Of a stretch of 64,000 bases of DNA, positions 44,469 through 56,524 are shown piece after piece. The number at the start of each line of letters is the position of its first letter. Position 1 is the first letter of the stretch. Where the stretch lies: positions 2,914,001 to 2,978,000 of the forward strand of contig JANVAS020000222.1 of assembly GCA_027563935.2 (NCBI GenBank). The letters run 5' to 3'. The notes below the pieces were generated by a model. It was given only the letters and a program-made list of their open reading frames with translations, made no database searches and was not told the origin of the DNA. Source of the DNA: Costus lasius. Taxonomy: Eukaryota; Streptophyta; Magnoliopsida; Zingiberales; Costaceae. The position numbers and the translations under genes are program-made.

Positions 44469-47400
44469 CTAAAGCTCAGCATCCATATCATCAAAAAGAT
44501 AAGCATAAAACTTCCTCATATCCGCTTCAGTCTCCCAGGTCGCCTCCTCAACCGACTGATTTCCCCAGATAACCTTTACCAAAGGTATAGACTTGTTCCT
44601 CAGAACTTTATCCTTTCTATCCACAATCCGGAGAGGTCTTTCCTCAAAGGTCAAATCACTCTGAATCTGAAGAGGTTCCAACTCCAATACATGAGATGGA
44701 TCAGGATGATATTTCCTCAAGGCAGAAACATGGAATACATTATGCACATGTTCCAAAGCAGGAGGTAAAGCTAACTTGTAAGCTACTGGACCAACTCTCT
44801 CAATAATGTCAAAAGGTCCAACAAACCTCGGGCTCAGCTTTCCTTTATTGCCAAACCGCATAACACCCTTAGTAGGTGACACCTTTAAGAAAACATGATC
44901 CCCTACCACAAACTCTAGGGAACGACGACGGTCATCAGCATAACTCTTCTGTCTGTCCCGAGAAATCTTCAGTTTATCCTGAATCTCTTTGACCTTATCA
45001 GTAGTCTCCTGTACTGCATCAGATCTCAAAATCAATCTATCACCGGTTTCCTCCCAACACGAGGGAGTCCTACATCTTCTCCCATACAAAGCCTCATAAG
45101 GAGCCATCTGAATACTGGAGTGGAAGCTATTATTATAGGTGAACTCTATCAAAGATAGATCCCGGTTCCACTCAGAACTCCAATCAACCACATAAGCTCT
45201 CAACAGATCTTCTAGAGTCTGGATAGTACGCTCCGTCTGGCCATCAAACTGAGGATGGTATGCTGTACTAAAACTCAGCTTAGTACCCAAACCCTCCTGT
45301 AAGCTCTTCCAAAACCTGGACAGAAACCAAGAGTCCCTATCAGACACAATATCAACAGGCACTCCATGCAGTCTGACTATCTCATCAATATACAACTTAG
45401 CCAGTCTCTCCAAAGAATAATTCATCTTGATCGGGAGAAAGTGGGCTGATTTAGTGAGTCTATCAACAATCACCCAAATAGCATCGTGACCCAATCTGGT
45501 TATGGGCAAACCACACACAAAGTCCATACTGATACATTCCCACTTCCACTCAGGAATAGGAAGGGGCTGCAACAAACCACCAGGCTTCTGGTGTTCAGCC
45601 TTTATAGTCTGACAGGTTAAACACCTAGAGACAAAATCAAATACCTCTTTCTTCATACCCGGCCACCAAAAGCTCTTCTTGAGATCCTGATAAATCTTAG
45701 TCACACGAAGGTGTAGAGAATATTTGGAGTTATGGCTATCCTCCAATATTTATTTCCTCAAGCTCGGTTCCTCAGGGACACACACCCTTCCACGGAACCG
45801 GAGAACACCATCATCAGACAAGCTAAAATCCTGAACTTCACCTGCAACCAAACTATCCCTGATCTGAACTAATTTCGGATCCACAGACTGCTGATCTCTG
45901 ATCTTCTGCAACAAAGCAGACTGTACTCTGAGGAAAGCCACATAACCCGACTGACCTCTAGGAGAAACACTGATCCTGAGATCTCTGAACTCCTGCAATA
46001 ACTGCCACTCACTGACTCGTAGTGCCGCTACTGAAGCTACTGGATGTCTACTCAGTGCATCAGCCACTACATTGGCCTTTCCAGCCTGATACTGAATAGC
46101 GAAGTCATAGTCTTTGATCAACTCCATCCATCTTCTCTGTCTCATGTTCAACTCCTTCTGAGTGAAGATGTACTTGAGACTCTGGTGGTCAGTGAACAGA
46201 TCAAACTCTTGACCCAACAAATAGTGACGCCATATCTTCAGAGCAAAGACTACGGCCGCCAACTCCAAGTCATGAGTAGGGTAGTTTGACTCATACTCCT
46301 TCAGTTGTCTCGAAGCATAAGCTACCACATTACTCTTCTGCATCAAGACACAACCCAACCCCTTGCCTGAAGCATCCGTGTAGACAGTAAACCTTTCCCC
46401 ATCACTAGGAATAATGAGGATCGGTGTACTTGTCAACCTTCTCTTTAGCTCCTGAAAGCTCTCTTCACACTTGTCATCCCAATTAAACTTGGCCTCCTTT
46501 CTGGTCAATTTAGTTAAAGGACCCGCCAGCTTGGAGAATCCCTCAACAAACCTCCGGTAGTAACCTGCTAGACCCAGGAAACTTCTGATCTCAGTAGCAC
46601 TAGTCGGTCTTCCCCAATTAAGGATAGCTTGCACTTTAACTGGATCCACAGACACCCCCCCGACCAGAAATCACATGCCCAAGGAAACTGATCTTTTCTA
46701 GCCAAAACTCACACTTACTAGCCTTGGCATATAATCGGTTTTTCCTTAGGATCTCCAGCACTCTGCGCAAGTCACTAACATGATCCGAAGTAGTCCGAGA
46801 GTACACCAAGATATCATCTATGAAAACCACCACACAAGAATCGAGCAATTCATGAAATACCCTGTTCATCAAATCCATGAAGATAGCAGGTGCATTCGTC
46901 AGTCCAAAAGGCATAACTAGAAATTCAAAATGCCCATACCTGATCCTGAAAGCAGTCTTAAATATATCCTCATCCTTGACCCTAAGCTGGTAATACCCTG
47001 ATCTCAGATCAATCTTAGAGAACACTGTAGCTCCCTGTAATTGATCAAATAGATCATCAATTCTGGGGAGAGGATACCTATTCTTGATAGTCACTTGGTT
47101 CAGTTGCCTGTAGTCTATACACATCCTCAGGGTTCCATCCTTCTTCTTTACGAACAGCACTGGTGCTCCCCAGGGAGAAGCACTAGGCCGGATGTAACCT
47201 TTCTCCAGCAATTCCTCCAGTTGTTTCTTAAGCTCGGCCAACTCTGAGGTAGCCATGCGGTAAGGAGCTCTGGAGATAGGTGCAGTACCTGGCACCAACT
47301 CAATGCCAAACTCTACCTCTCGTATTGGTGGCAAGCCTGAAAATTCTTCAGAGAACACATCAGGAAACTCTTGCACCACCGCCATCTGAGTCAAATCAGG

Positions 47401-48800
47401 AGTAGAATCATCCTGCACCTTAACATGTGCTAGGTAACCCTTACACCCACTAGCAAGTAACTTTCTGGCCTGCAGGAAAGATATCACATGTGGTCCTTGG
47501 TCTGACACTAGACCTCTCACAAAAATCCGATTCCCATCTAGTAGATTCAAGGTGATTACTTTCTCAAAGCAATCCACAGTGGCATGATGTGAGGATAACC
47601 AATCCATACTTAGGATGACATCATAGTCTTGCATGTCTAAAAGGATTAGATCTACAAGAAACTCATAACCCTCAACATGCACTACACAATCGGCACAAAC
47701 AGTGTCTGTAGATGATGATTTTCCTAAGGGAGTACTTACAGACACAACATAATCCAGCACCTTAGGTAATACAGGTAAACATGCAGCAAATCTAACAGAT
47801 ACAAAAGATAAATTTGCACCAGGGTCAAATAAGATGCGAGCTAACTGATCGAATACAAATAAAGTACCTTCCACGACGGATCGGGAAGCCCGTGTATCCT
47901 TCTCAGCCATGGCATAAACTCGAGTCTGGACTGTAGGCTTATCTGTGCCTCTCTGCTGCATCTCAGGCTCTTTGCAGTCTTTGATCATGTGCCCAGGTTT
48001 CTTACACCTGAAGCATACACCATTCTTCTTATAACAGTCCCTCATCAGATGTCCTTTGAGCCCACAATGATGACAAATCCGATCCTCTGTGTTACCGTTC
48101 CTTGCATCCCTGGACTGCTGCGGTGCCTTGTGAGAGTAAAGCTTATACCTGCCCTTCTTGTAGTCCTTATGCTTAGGGTACTTCTTACCCTTGCCGCCAT
48201 CACCAAACTGAGGAGCTGCCGCAACAGCTGCAGGAATCACAGTCACGGTCCTCTCAGATATGTACCTCTCGATGGTGCGTGCTCGCCCAACAGTCTCACT
48301 ATATGTCTCCAAGTGCTAAGCACCAACCTGTTCTCGAATGTCCCATCTGAGACCTCTGAGAAACTTGGTAGCCCTCCTCTTTTCAGTGTTTATCAGGTGA
48401 GGAGCATACTTTCCCAACTTAGTGAACTGCAACTCATACTGGTCCACAGTCATATCACCCTGCTCCAAGTGAATAAATTCCACCTCTCGGTCCTCTACCA
48501 AGCTATCAGGGAAATACTTCTCGTTAAATTGAGACAAGAAGTAGGGCCAATTTACTGCTTCATGTCTTTCTGCAGCTAACCTCACCACGTCCTTCCACCA
48601 CTCATCTGCGTCACCACGCATCATGTAGGTGGCCAGACACAGCTTGTCCTCATCTGAGCAACGCATGACTTGAAAAATCTTTTCCAAGCACAACTGCCAG
48701 TTCTCTGCAGTACTTGATTCTGAGCCCCCATAAAAGGAACTAGGACCCAATTTCTGGAATTCACTCACAAGCGAGGCATAGCGCCTGTGAGCGTCTTCCC
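44469..48800 (-). pseudogene. gag-pol: Gypsy-3 gag-pol with one frameshift and two nonsense codons
   Basis: The full chromovirus domain series is visible: gag core, zinc knuckles [14 protein letters not shown] and [14 protein letters not shown], protease [12 protein letters not shown] with FIDD, RNase H TDAS, integrase zinc motif ([10 protein letters not shown], with Arg in place of the usual Pro-Gly), integrase core and the EEATWETEADM tail. Lesions: TAG at 48316-48318, where gypsy-1 has CAG (GAQHLE); a plus-one frameshift in a C run near 46656-46662 (seven C against five plus T in gypsy-1); and TAA at 45750-45752 where relatives have GAA. The gag N-terminus is cut off at 48800 by copia-H. 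Confidence 0.93.
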
Positions 48801-49078
48801 TGAAAGTCCCCTTAATCTAGGGGGCCGAAACCCTAAGGGAGGCGCATATAGAAATTCGCATGGGAGGCTAGGGTTTCAAGAGATCTTAATATATCATATG
48901 ATCAACTTTCGAATGCTAGTATAGAAGAGAAAGATCCATACCATCGCCATCTCTTGGATGGTGTCTTGGAAGCAGAGAGCGAGAGGATCTCCTCCAAAGG
49001 ATGCGCACACAAGATGAAGAAGCCGCCTACTCCCTTGGTGCTCCTTGTGCTAGCAAGGTTCCAAGAGGTGCTTGTCGT
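48801..49078 (-). repeat. Copia-H 3' LTR, U5-side piece
   Basis: Read as the plus strand it begins TGAAAGTCCCCTTAATCTAG, the inverse of the TTTCA end seen in copia-C. It ends with GTCGT (49074-49078), the left target duplication of copia-G. The rest of the LTR resumes at 58245. Confidence 0.92.
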
Positions 49079-50793
49079 TGTTGGAACCCCTTTCTAGAGG
49101 GGGGGCGAAACCCAGCATGGCGCATATTCAGATTTCAAGCAGCGGATAGGGTCTCTAAGAATCGCATGCACCTTATATAATCAACTTAAAGAAAACCCGA
49201 ATGCATAAGAGGTGATTCGATCCATACCATTGCCATTTCTAGATGGCGGCTTGGAAGCAAAGATCAAACGAGATCTTCTCCTTGTCGTCACACACAAGAT
49301 GATGTCGCTATCTCTCTTGGTGCTCCTTGTGCTAGCAAGGTTCCAAGAGGTCCTTTGACGAGTGAAGGGAAAATGAGATGTCAATCTTTCTTGGCCGAAT
49401 CCTCCTCAAGCGTCAAGCGTCAAGCGTCGCCACACTCACACAAAAATCTCGAGAGGAATATGGGCGAGAGGAAAAATCAGTTGAAGTGGCGAAAATAGAG
49501 AATACTCTATTCGGACGAGAGCACCCACCAAGTGGAGATCATGGTTACTAAAAATAGTAACCACTCCTCACCCCAACGTTCACGCCAAGTGAACTTGTCG
49601 CCAACTCCTCTCCCCTTGAACCATGCGCTCATCAAGTGAGCCGGTTCACTTTGGTTCGGTTTAAGAACCAATCAAGCCAATGATCTAGTCTAGATCTTAA
49701 ATAAACCCTAAGGTTCCCGATCTAACCGTCGATCTCCTCGATGCCCCTGATCTGACCGATCTGGCATCTATTCTCTCGATCGAAGCTTACCGATCTTAAG
49801 CCCTAATCAATCAAACATGATCAGACCAGATCTCACTTACAATCAGAGACTAATTCCCTTTAAACTGAACCCAAACAATTCAGTCCACACGATCTGACTT
49901 AAGTAAGCCATATCATCAAATTGTGCGACCCTAAGGGTTTCCTTTAAATGTCGGTAACGATAATTCTCATTATCACGATCAGTGAGGGGTATCTAGCAAC
50001 ACATCACTATCTCCCGATATAAAGAAATGAGTCTTCCAAGACTACACCCAAAAACAGCACAAGTGTGAATCAAATCACAAAGCATACATATTTCCTTTGC
50101 CACTGGATGTTCTTATTGGACAAGCCTGTCAAGCTCGTAACTCCAATATGATGAGCATGATTAGAACAGATGAACACTGTCACCTGGGTATGGCCATACA
50201 CTTTCTCAATCATCTCATCCAGGGGGCCCCTTTAGAACATCACACTCCTTAAACAAGGAGACGGCAATCCTATGTCTATCACTAGTGCTCTAACCTGACT
50301 CAAGCTCACCATCCAAGATAGTCTATAATCATTATGTTTCAAATGATATTGAACCATCTCAAAACAATGACAATCATCATTCAGAAAACACAAGTGATCT
50401 CAAGTCAGAGGAAATGTGCCACTTGTCTTAATCAAGGAATATTCACATTGTGACAAACAATTGAACATCCTAGTAGGGTCTGTCCAGTACATCCAATGTA
50501 CCCATGAGTCTACATCTTATTCCATGCTCGAAGCATCCTATAAGATTAGAACACATATTAGTCTCAATCATATCAAGGCTGTCTCATGTTCACCAAGATA
50601 TATCGACTAAGGACATAATAGCATGTCAGCCGAGCTGAACAGCTTTGAGACATTATTCAGAAGAACATATATTGCAGCAGACAATGTAGCTAACTGAATA
50701 ACAACCATGCCTTTATAAACATAACAGTTTATTACATGATACAAATACATTCCCATAGGCCTCAAACATTAGCCTTAAGGGCATACCCCAACA
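49079..50793 (-). repeat. Copia-G 3' LTR (1715 bp)
   Basis: In element sense it starts TGTTGGGGTATGCCCTTAAG at 50793 and ends GGGGTTCCAACA at 49079. The 5' portion is close to copia-C, while the last 100 or so bases (U5) are clearly diverged from the copia-C/H/B type. Confidence 0.95.
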
Positions 50794-50810
50794 ATCTCCC
50801 ACTTGCACTT
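50794..50810 (-). promoter_or_regulatory. Copia-G polypurine tract
   Basis: In element sense AAGTGCAAGTGGGAGAT lies next to the 3' LTR, identical to copia-C. The pol stop codon is four bases away. Confidence 0.85.
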
Positions 50811-50813
50811 AAT

Positions 50814-53800
50814 CTAATGGTTGAGAAATCTCAAACCCATATTATTACAGTGCTTCTCATGCTTCTGCTGCGCCAGAGGCTTAGTAAGCGGGTCTGCTAG
50901 ATTGTCATCTGTATGAACCTTGCAGATTTTGATCTCGCCACGATCTATGATCTCCCTGATCAAGTGAAACCGTCTCAGTATGTGCTTGGACTTCTGGTGC
51001 GACCGTGGTTCCTTTGCTTGTGCGATTGCTCCAGTGTTATCACAGAAGATAACCAAAGGATCGACACTCGAAGGAACAACACCAAGTTCTCTCACGAACT
51101 TACGAATCCAGACTGCCTCCTTGGATGCTTCCGAGGCTGCAACATACTCGGCTTCTGTTGTGGAATCAGCAACAGTTGACTGTTTGAAACTCTTCCACAC
51201 CACTGCACCTCCATTCAAGCTAAAAACATAGCCTGATTGCGATCGGAAATCATCCTGGTCCGACTGGAACGAAGCGTCAGTATATCCTTCAATACTGAGT
51301 TCTTCCTGACCACCATATATCAAGAACATATCTTTGGTCCTCCGCAGATATTTTAAAATGTTCTTGACTGCAATCCAGTGCGCCATACCTGGATTACTTT
51401 GGAAACGACTGGTTACGCTTAACCCGTAAGCGACGTCTGGGCGAGTACACAACATCGCATACATAATGGAACCAATAGCCGAAGCATAAGGCGTATTGTC
51501 CATTTCATCTTTCTCAGTCTGTGTTTGTGGACACTGACTCTTCGAAAGACTCAGACCATGTCTGACTGGAAGATATCCACGTTTAGAATTCTCTAAATGA
51601 AATCTCTCCAGGACCTTATCGATGTAAGTACTCTGGCACAGCCCGAGAAGCCTCTTAGATCTATCCCTGTAGATCTTCACACCTAACACATAGGCTGCTT
51701 CTCCTAGATCTTTCATCTAGAAACACTTCCTTAGCCATGCTTTAAAAGCATGCATTTCAGGAATGTCATTTCCAATGATCAAGATGTCATCGACGTAGAG
51801 GACTAGGAAAGTAATCACGCTCCCACTAAACCTCTTATATACACACGGGTCATCCTCGTTCTTGATGAAACCAAATTCAGTGACTGATTCATCAAAACGA
51901 ATATTCCAGCTTCTAGATGCTTGCTTAAGTCCATAAATGGACTTCTTTAACTTGCATATCTTATGACGATCTGATGGATTAGTGAAACCCTCAGGTTGTG
52001 TCATATACACATCCTCATCCAGATTTCCATTAAGGAAAGCTGTTTTCACATCCATCTGCCAAATCTCATAATCATAATATGCAGCTATCGCGAAAAGAAT
52101 CCGAATAGACTTAAACATGGCTACAGGTGAGAAAGTTTCATCATAATCTATCCCGTAGATTTGTTTGAAACCTTTCGCAACTAGCCTGCCTTTATAGGTA
52201 ACCACGTTACCATCCATGTCAATCTTCTTCTTGAAGATCCATTTACAGCCTATAGGGATAACTCCCGAAGGCGGATCAACCAAATCCCAGACTTGGTTAT
52301 CTGACATGGAGTCCATCTCGGCGCGCATAGCCTCAAGCCATCTCGCTGACTCCGGTCCACTGACCGCATCCGCATAAGTGAGGGGTTCATCATTGTCAAT
52401 GATGTAGACTCCGTCATAGCGCTCAGGCTGTCGACGGATCCTACCCGATCTTCGCGGTTCCCGTGATATTTGAGCCTCAGGTTGTTCAATAACCTGTTCT
52501 ACCGGCTCAGGCTCATCCAACTGTGCTTGATCACTTTGTCCTTCCTCTGGATTCTCATCCAGCTTTATTTCTCTCCCACTGGCCTCTTGCAGAAGAAACT
52601 CCTTCTCAAGAAATATGGCCGTCCGAGCAACAAAAACCTTGTTCTCTTTGGGATCGTAGAAATAATAACCCTTAGTTTCCTTAGGGTAACCGACAAAGAT
52701 ACATTTGTCAGATCTGCTCTCTAGTTTCCCAGAGGCGAGCTTTTTGACATAAGCCTCGCAGCCCCAGATCCTGATAAATGTCAAGCTTGGCTGTTTCCCA
52801 TACCATAACTCATATGGAGTTTTAGAAACTGCTTTGGATGGCACTCGGTTTAGTACCTTTGCAGCTGTTTCCAGCGCAAAACCCCAAAAGGAGTATGGAA
52901 GAGTAGCCTGACTCATCATAGAACGAACCATATCAAGTAGCGTTCTATTTCTCCTCTCGGACACACCATTCCATTGCGGTGTTCCTGGCGGAGTGAGCTG
53001 TGAGATAATCCCACACTCCTTTAGATAGTCAGTAAACGTATGACTTAGGTATTCACCACCTCGATCTGAGCGAAGTGCCTTGATATTTCGGCCTAGCTGA
53101 TTTTGTACTTCATTCTTGAACTCTTTGAACTTGTCAAAAGATTCACTTTTATGTCTCATCAGATAGACATACCCGTATCTACTGAAATCATCAGTAAAGG
53201 TAATGAAGTACTGATAGCCACCTCTGGCATGTTTACTAAATGGCCCACACACATCACTGTGTATAAGGTCAAGTAAACCTGAAGCCCTTTGACCTTTGTG
53301 AGGAAAAGGTGACTTCGTCATTTTACCCATCAAACAAGCTTTGCATGTATCAATCTCCTTATAGGAGAATGATCCCAGCAGTCCATGATCATGCAACCGC
53401 TTAATGCGTTTCTCGTTTATATGGCCTAAACGACTATGCCACAGCAAGGTGCTGTCATCAGCATACTTGGCTTTCTTAATATCAACATTTTGTATAGAAC
53501 TTTCCATGTCCAACATGAATAACCCATTGTTAATTGAACCAGTTGCATAAACAATATTATCATAAGACAAAATACACTTTGAAATATTGCATTCAAAGGA
53601 AAACCCCTTCCTGATAAGAGCAGGAATGGAGATAATATTTTTAGTTATACTGGGAACAAAATAACAATTGTCTAGTTCCAGTACAATGCCAGATGGTAAA
53701 GGAATGAAGTAGTCTCCTACAGCAACAGCAGCAACCCGTGCCCCGTTTCCAACTCGTAGGTCCACCTCATGCTGTCCCACCTGCCTTCTTCTCTTGAGTT

Positions 53801-54695
53801 CCTGTACATTTGAACAAATGTGAACTCCACATGCAGTGTCCAACACCCATGATATAGAAGAAGAAAACATGACCTCAGTCACGAATATACCTGAGCCAGA
53901 AGCGATGCTTCCCCTCTTATCTCCTTGGAGCGCTTTGCAGTCCTTTTTCCAGTGACCCAGCTGGCCACAGTGGAAACACCTGTATTCCTTGGACCGCTTG
54001 ACCTTTTGCTTCAGAGCCTTGCTGTAGTTCTTGACTGGGGCCTTGCCCTTCTTCCCCTTCTTCTTGTTCCTGGAAGGAACCATTAAGACAGAGGTTGAAG
54101 GCTTACCCTTCAGAGTTTCCTCAGTGGTCAAGAGCATATTCAGCAGCTCTGCCGGAGTACAATCGATTTTGTTCATATTAAAATTAATAATGAACGCGTC
54201 GAATGAAGGCGGGAGAGACTGCAGAATAATGTCCACAGCAAGCTCCTGGTTAATGGTATGCCCCAGTTTCTCTAGAGCCTCCTTGTGCCCAATCATCTTG
54301 AGCACGTGAGCTCCCACTGGGCTCCCTTCAGCCAGTTTGCTCTGAAAGAAGAGCTTTGTCAGATTATAGCGTTCTGTCCTCGCCTGTGCAGCATACAACA
54401 TCTTGAGGTTTGTAATCATGTCTATAGCCGACATGTCCTCATGCTGACGCTGCAGCGGTGGCGTCATAGACGCTAGCATCAGGCAAGCGACATCAATGCT
54501 ATCATTGACGTGCTTTTCATAGGCTTCCCGAACCGCCCTTGCGGCGTTCGGAGCGGGCTGCGGCGGTATCGCCGTCTCGAGGACATACAGTTTCCTCTCT
54601 GCCTTAAGAATGATCTTAAGGTGTCCAAACCAGTCAGAGAAGTTCGGCCCAGCAAACTTCTCCCTTTCCAGTAGGGATCGCACATTGAAGTTCAT
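50814..54695 (-). pseudogene. gag-pol: Copia-G gag-pol with one amber codon
   Basis: ATG at 54695 (MNFNVRSLLEREKFAGPNFS) opens a polyprotein equal in layout to copia-C: zinc knuckle CFHCGQLGHWKKDC, protease VLDTACG, an intact integrase zinc motif WHSRLGHIN...CKAC, DD35E core, RT YVDD, RNase H TDAS/TEAEY/DNTG. A single TAG at 51717-51719 (codon 993) sits just after YVDD, where copia-C and copia-H both have CAG (KCFQMKDLG). Without readthrough the product lacks the end of RT and all of RNase H. No frameshift is present. Given two LTR differences, the stop may have arisen after insertion. Confidence 0.95.
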
Positions 54696-56510
54696 GGTGT
54701 TCGTTGCTGCAGGTATCTACAACAATGCAAGAACAGCAAGGTCAGTATCAATGTATAAGAATCGATCAGGACTTAAGAAAGATTCTTTTTCTCACTATTT
54801 TATCTGGCTGAAAAATCCAGCAAAACAGCCCGAAAGAGTAGCACTCTTTTAGTGAGATGGGATCCAGATTTCATACTTGGTCTCCGCGTCCCGCTCAGGC
54901 GAGATAAGATGCACAGAGAGTACAAGCACTAGTTTCTGGTAGGCATCCCAGCCAATCGCCAACCCGTGCGATTCCCCTTCATCTGGGCAATCCAGCAGAC
55001 TGTGCCAACTGAGTTGGTACAACACAGTCTCTGATCCCACAGATGGCTGCCTCCATGTGCTACCATATGCGCCACATATGTAGCCTACACGGTCAAGCTG
55101 ACCCGACCTACTCCCTGGACCACCACGTGCTATGCTGAGCAACGAGAAGGGATAAATCCCTACTCTGTAACACACAGGTGTAATCCCGCACCGTCTGAAG
55201 ATAGATGGACGTGCCCACTGAGTGGGTACAACACGGCTCCAACGATAATCAGAACAGTGAGGTTTCGCGTCAGAAGGCTTACGAGCTTGATATTTTAGCG
55301 TTGGATTTTAACGGTCTTTTATCTTCTTCACTATCATGCAATTCCTATGGTGATAGCAGAAGATAAACTTAAACATGCAATTCTAATATTATACAATAAA
55401 AGAAAGCATGTATCTTATGTGGTAAAAGCCCATAGCCCTAGAAGACCTTAACCTAACTTAAGTCTTCATTTGCTCTTCATGGGTCTTTTGCTGCTCATCT
55501 GGCCCAAACCTGGGCCCAAGCGCCATCTGCAGCACAGGTGCGCCCACCAGGAATATGCGCCAGGTCCTAGGGTCGAACCCTAGACCTCCCACCTGGTCCA
55601 GCCACTTGCTGCATGCGCCTCTGCCAAGTGTGCACTGTGCTCTTGTCAAATTAAATTACAAATTTAACTATCTAGACAAGAGTGACACGCAGGTCACTTA
55701 CATTTTATAAATTAAAACAATGTGATGCGCAGATCACAATAATTAATTTACAATTTTTAAATCCAGGCACGCAGGCCCCAGCACAGCACAGATTTAACAT
55801 GGGCAGCCCACATAAGACTAAATAGACAAACACATGCATCCAATCAGCAATCAAGTGATCCATCATAAAAATTAAAATTTTCGAAAACCCCTTGGGATCA
55901 ATTTTAATTTTTCCTTATTTGCCCTACAACCTTACAACGATCCATTACTAGGGATCCACTCATCCAACCTAGTCAGATCCACTGCCCTTGCATGCACCAA
56001 GTCCTAACTGACTTGAGTCGACCATAAGGTCAACCATGCATGCGTCAGGGCTGAACGACCACACTGAGGTCTGGCAAGCGGGCGTGACCCCGGGCCTAAC
56101 TCAGGTGCGTTCATTAATCGTCTCAATCAGACTTCGCTACACACCTGTCTGCAGTCGACCTATAGCCACCATAGGCTTGCGCCAAGGTGCTATCTGGTCG
56201 ACCCATTCAGGCTGTCAGATAGTCTGATCAGACTGTTGGATCTAAACTAGGGGTGACTTCAACCCTAATAACCCGTTTAAGGGTTTATAGTAGAGCCTTA
56301 GATCTAGAGTGAGTCGCGCATGTTAATTAGGGTTTTTAAGAAAAACACTAAGCATGCGCCAAGAACAACATGCGCCAATGATAACATACTTCAAGTTTCG
56401 CATGTACAAAAACTTAAAGAAAAAACGCATGTTAACTAGATCTAAGCTTGTACACGCAAACATGGATCACATAAGCTTAAGCAATCATACAAAGATGCAT
56501 AGAAAACTGC
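54696..56510 (-). other. Copia-G leader, non-coding, with hairpin pair
   Basis: This 1.8-kb leader aligns with the copia-C leader. The hairpins are at 55005-55017 (CCAAC-TGA-GTTGG on the plus strand) and 55214-55226 (CCCAC-TGA-GTGGG), with stems and spacing kept. Small frames here are not conserved in the other copies. Confidence 0.75.
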
Positions 56511-56522
56511 GCTCTGATACCA
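56511..56522 (-). promoter_or_regulatory. Copia-G primer-binding site (tRNA-iMet)
   Basis: In element sense TGGTATCAGAGC, a perfect match to the complement of the plant initiator-Met tRNA end, two bases after the LTR end CCAACA. Confidence 0.92.
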
Positions 56523-56524
56523 GT

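Larger units (their letters stand above)
41860..48800 (-). mobile_element. Gypsy-3: defective chromovirus, cut by copia-H
   Basis: Minus-strand element inserted in copia-E gag, with target bases AAGGT (41855-41859) on the visible side. The 3' LTR (41860-44439), PPT and most of gag-pol are here; the gag N-terminus, PBS and 5' LTR lie beyond copia-H, outside the window. It carries a frameshift and two nonsense codons, so it is dead. Its LTR is closer to the gypsy-1 type than to gypsy-2. Confidence 0.9.
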
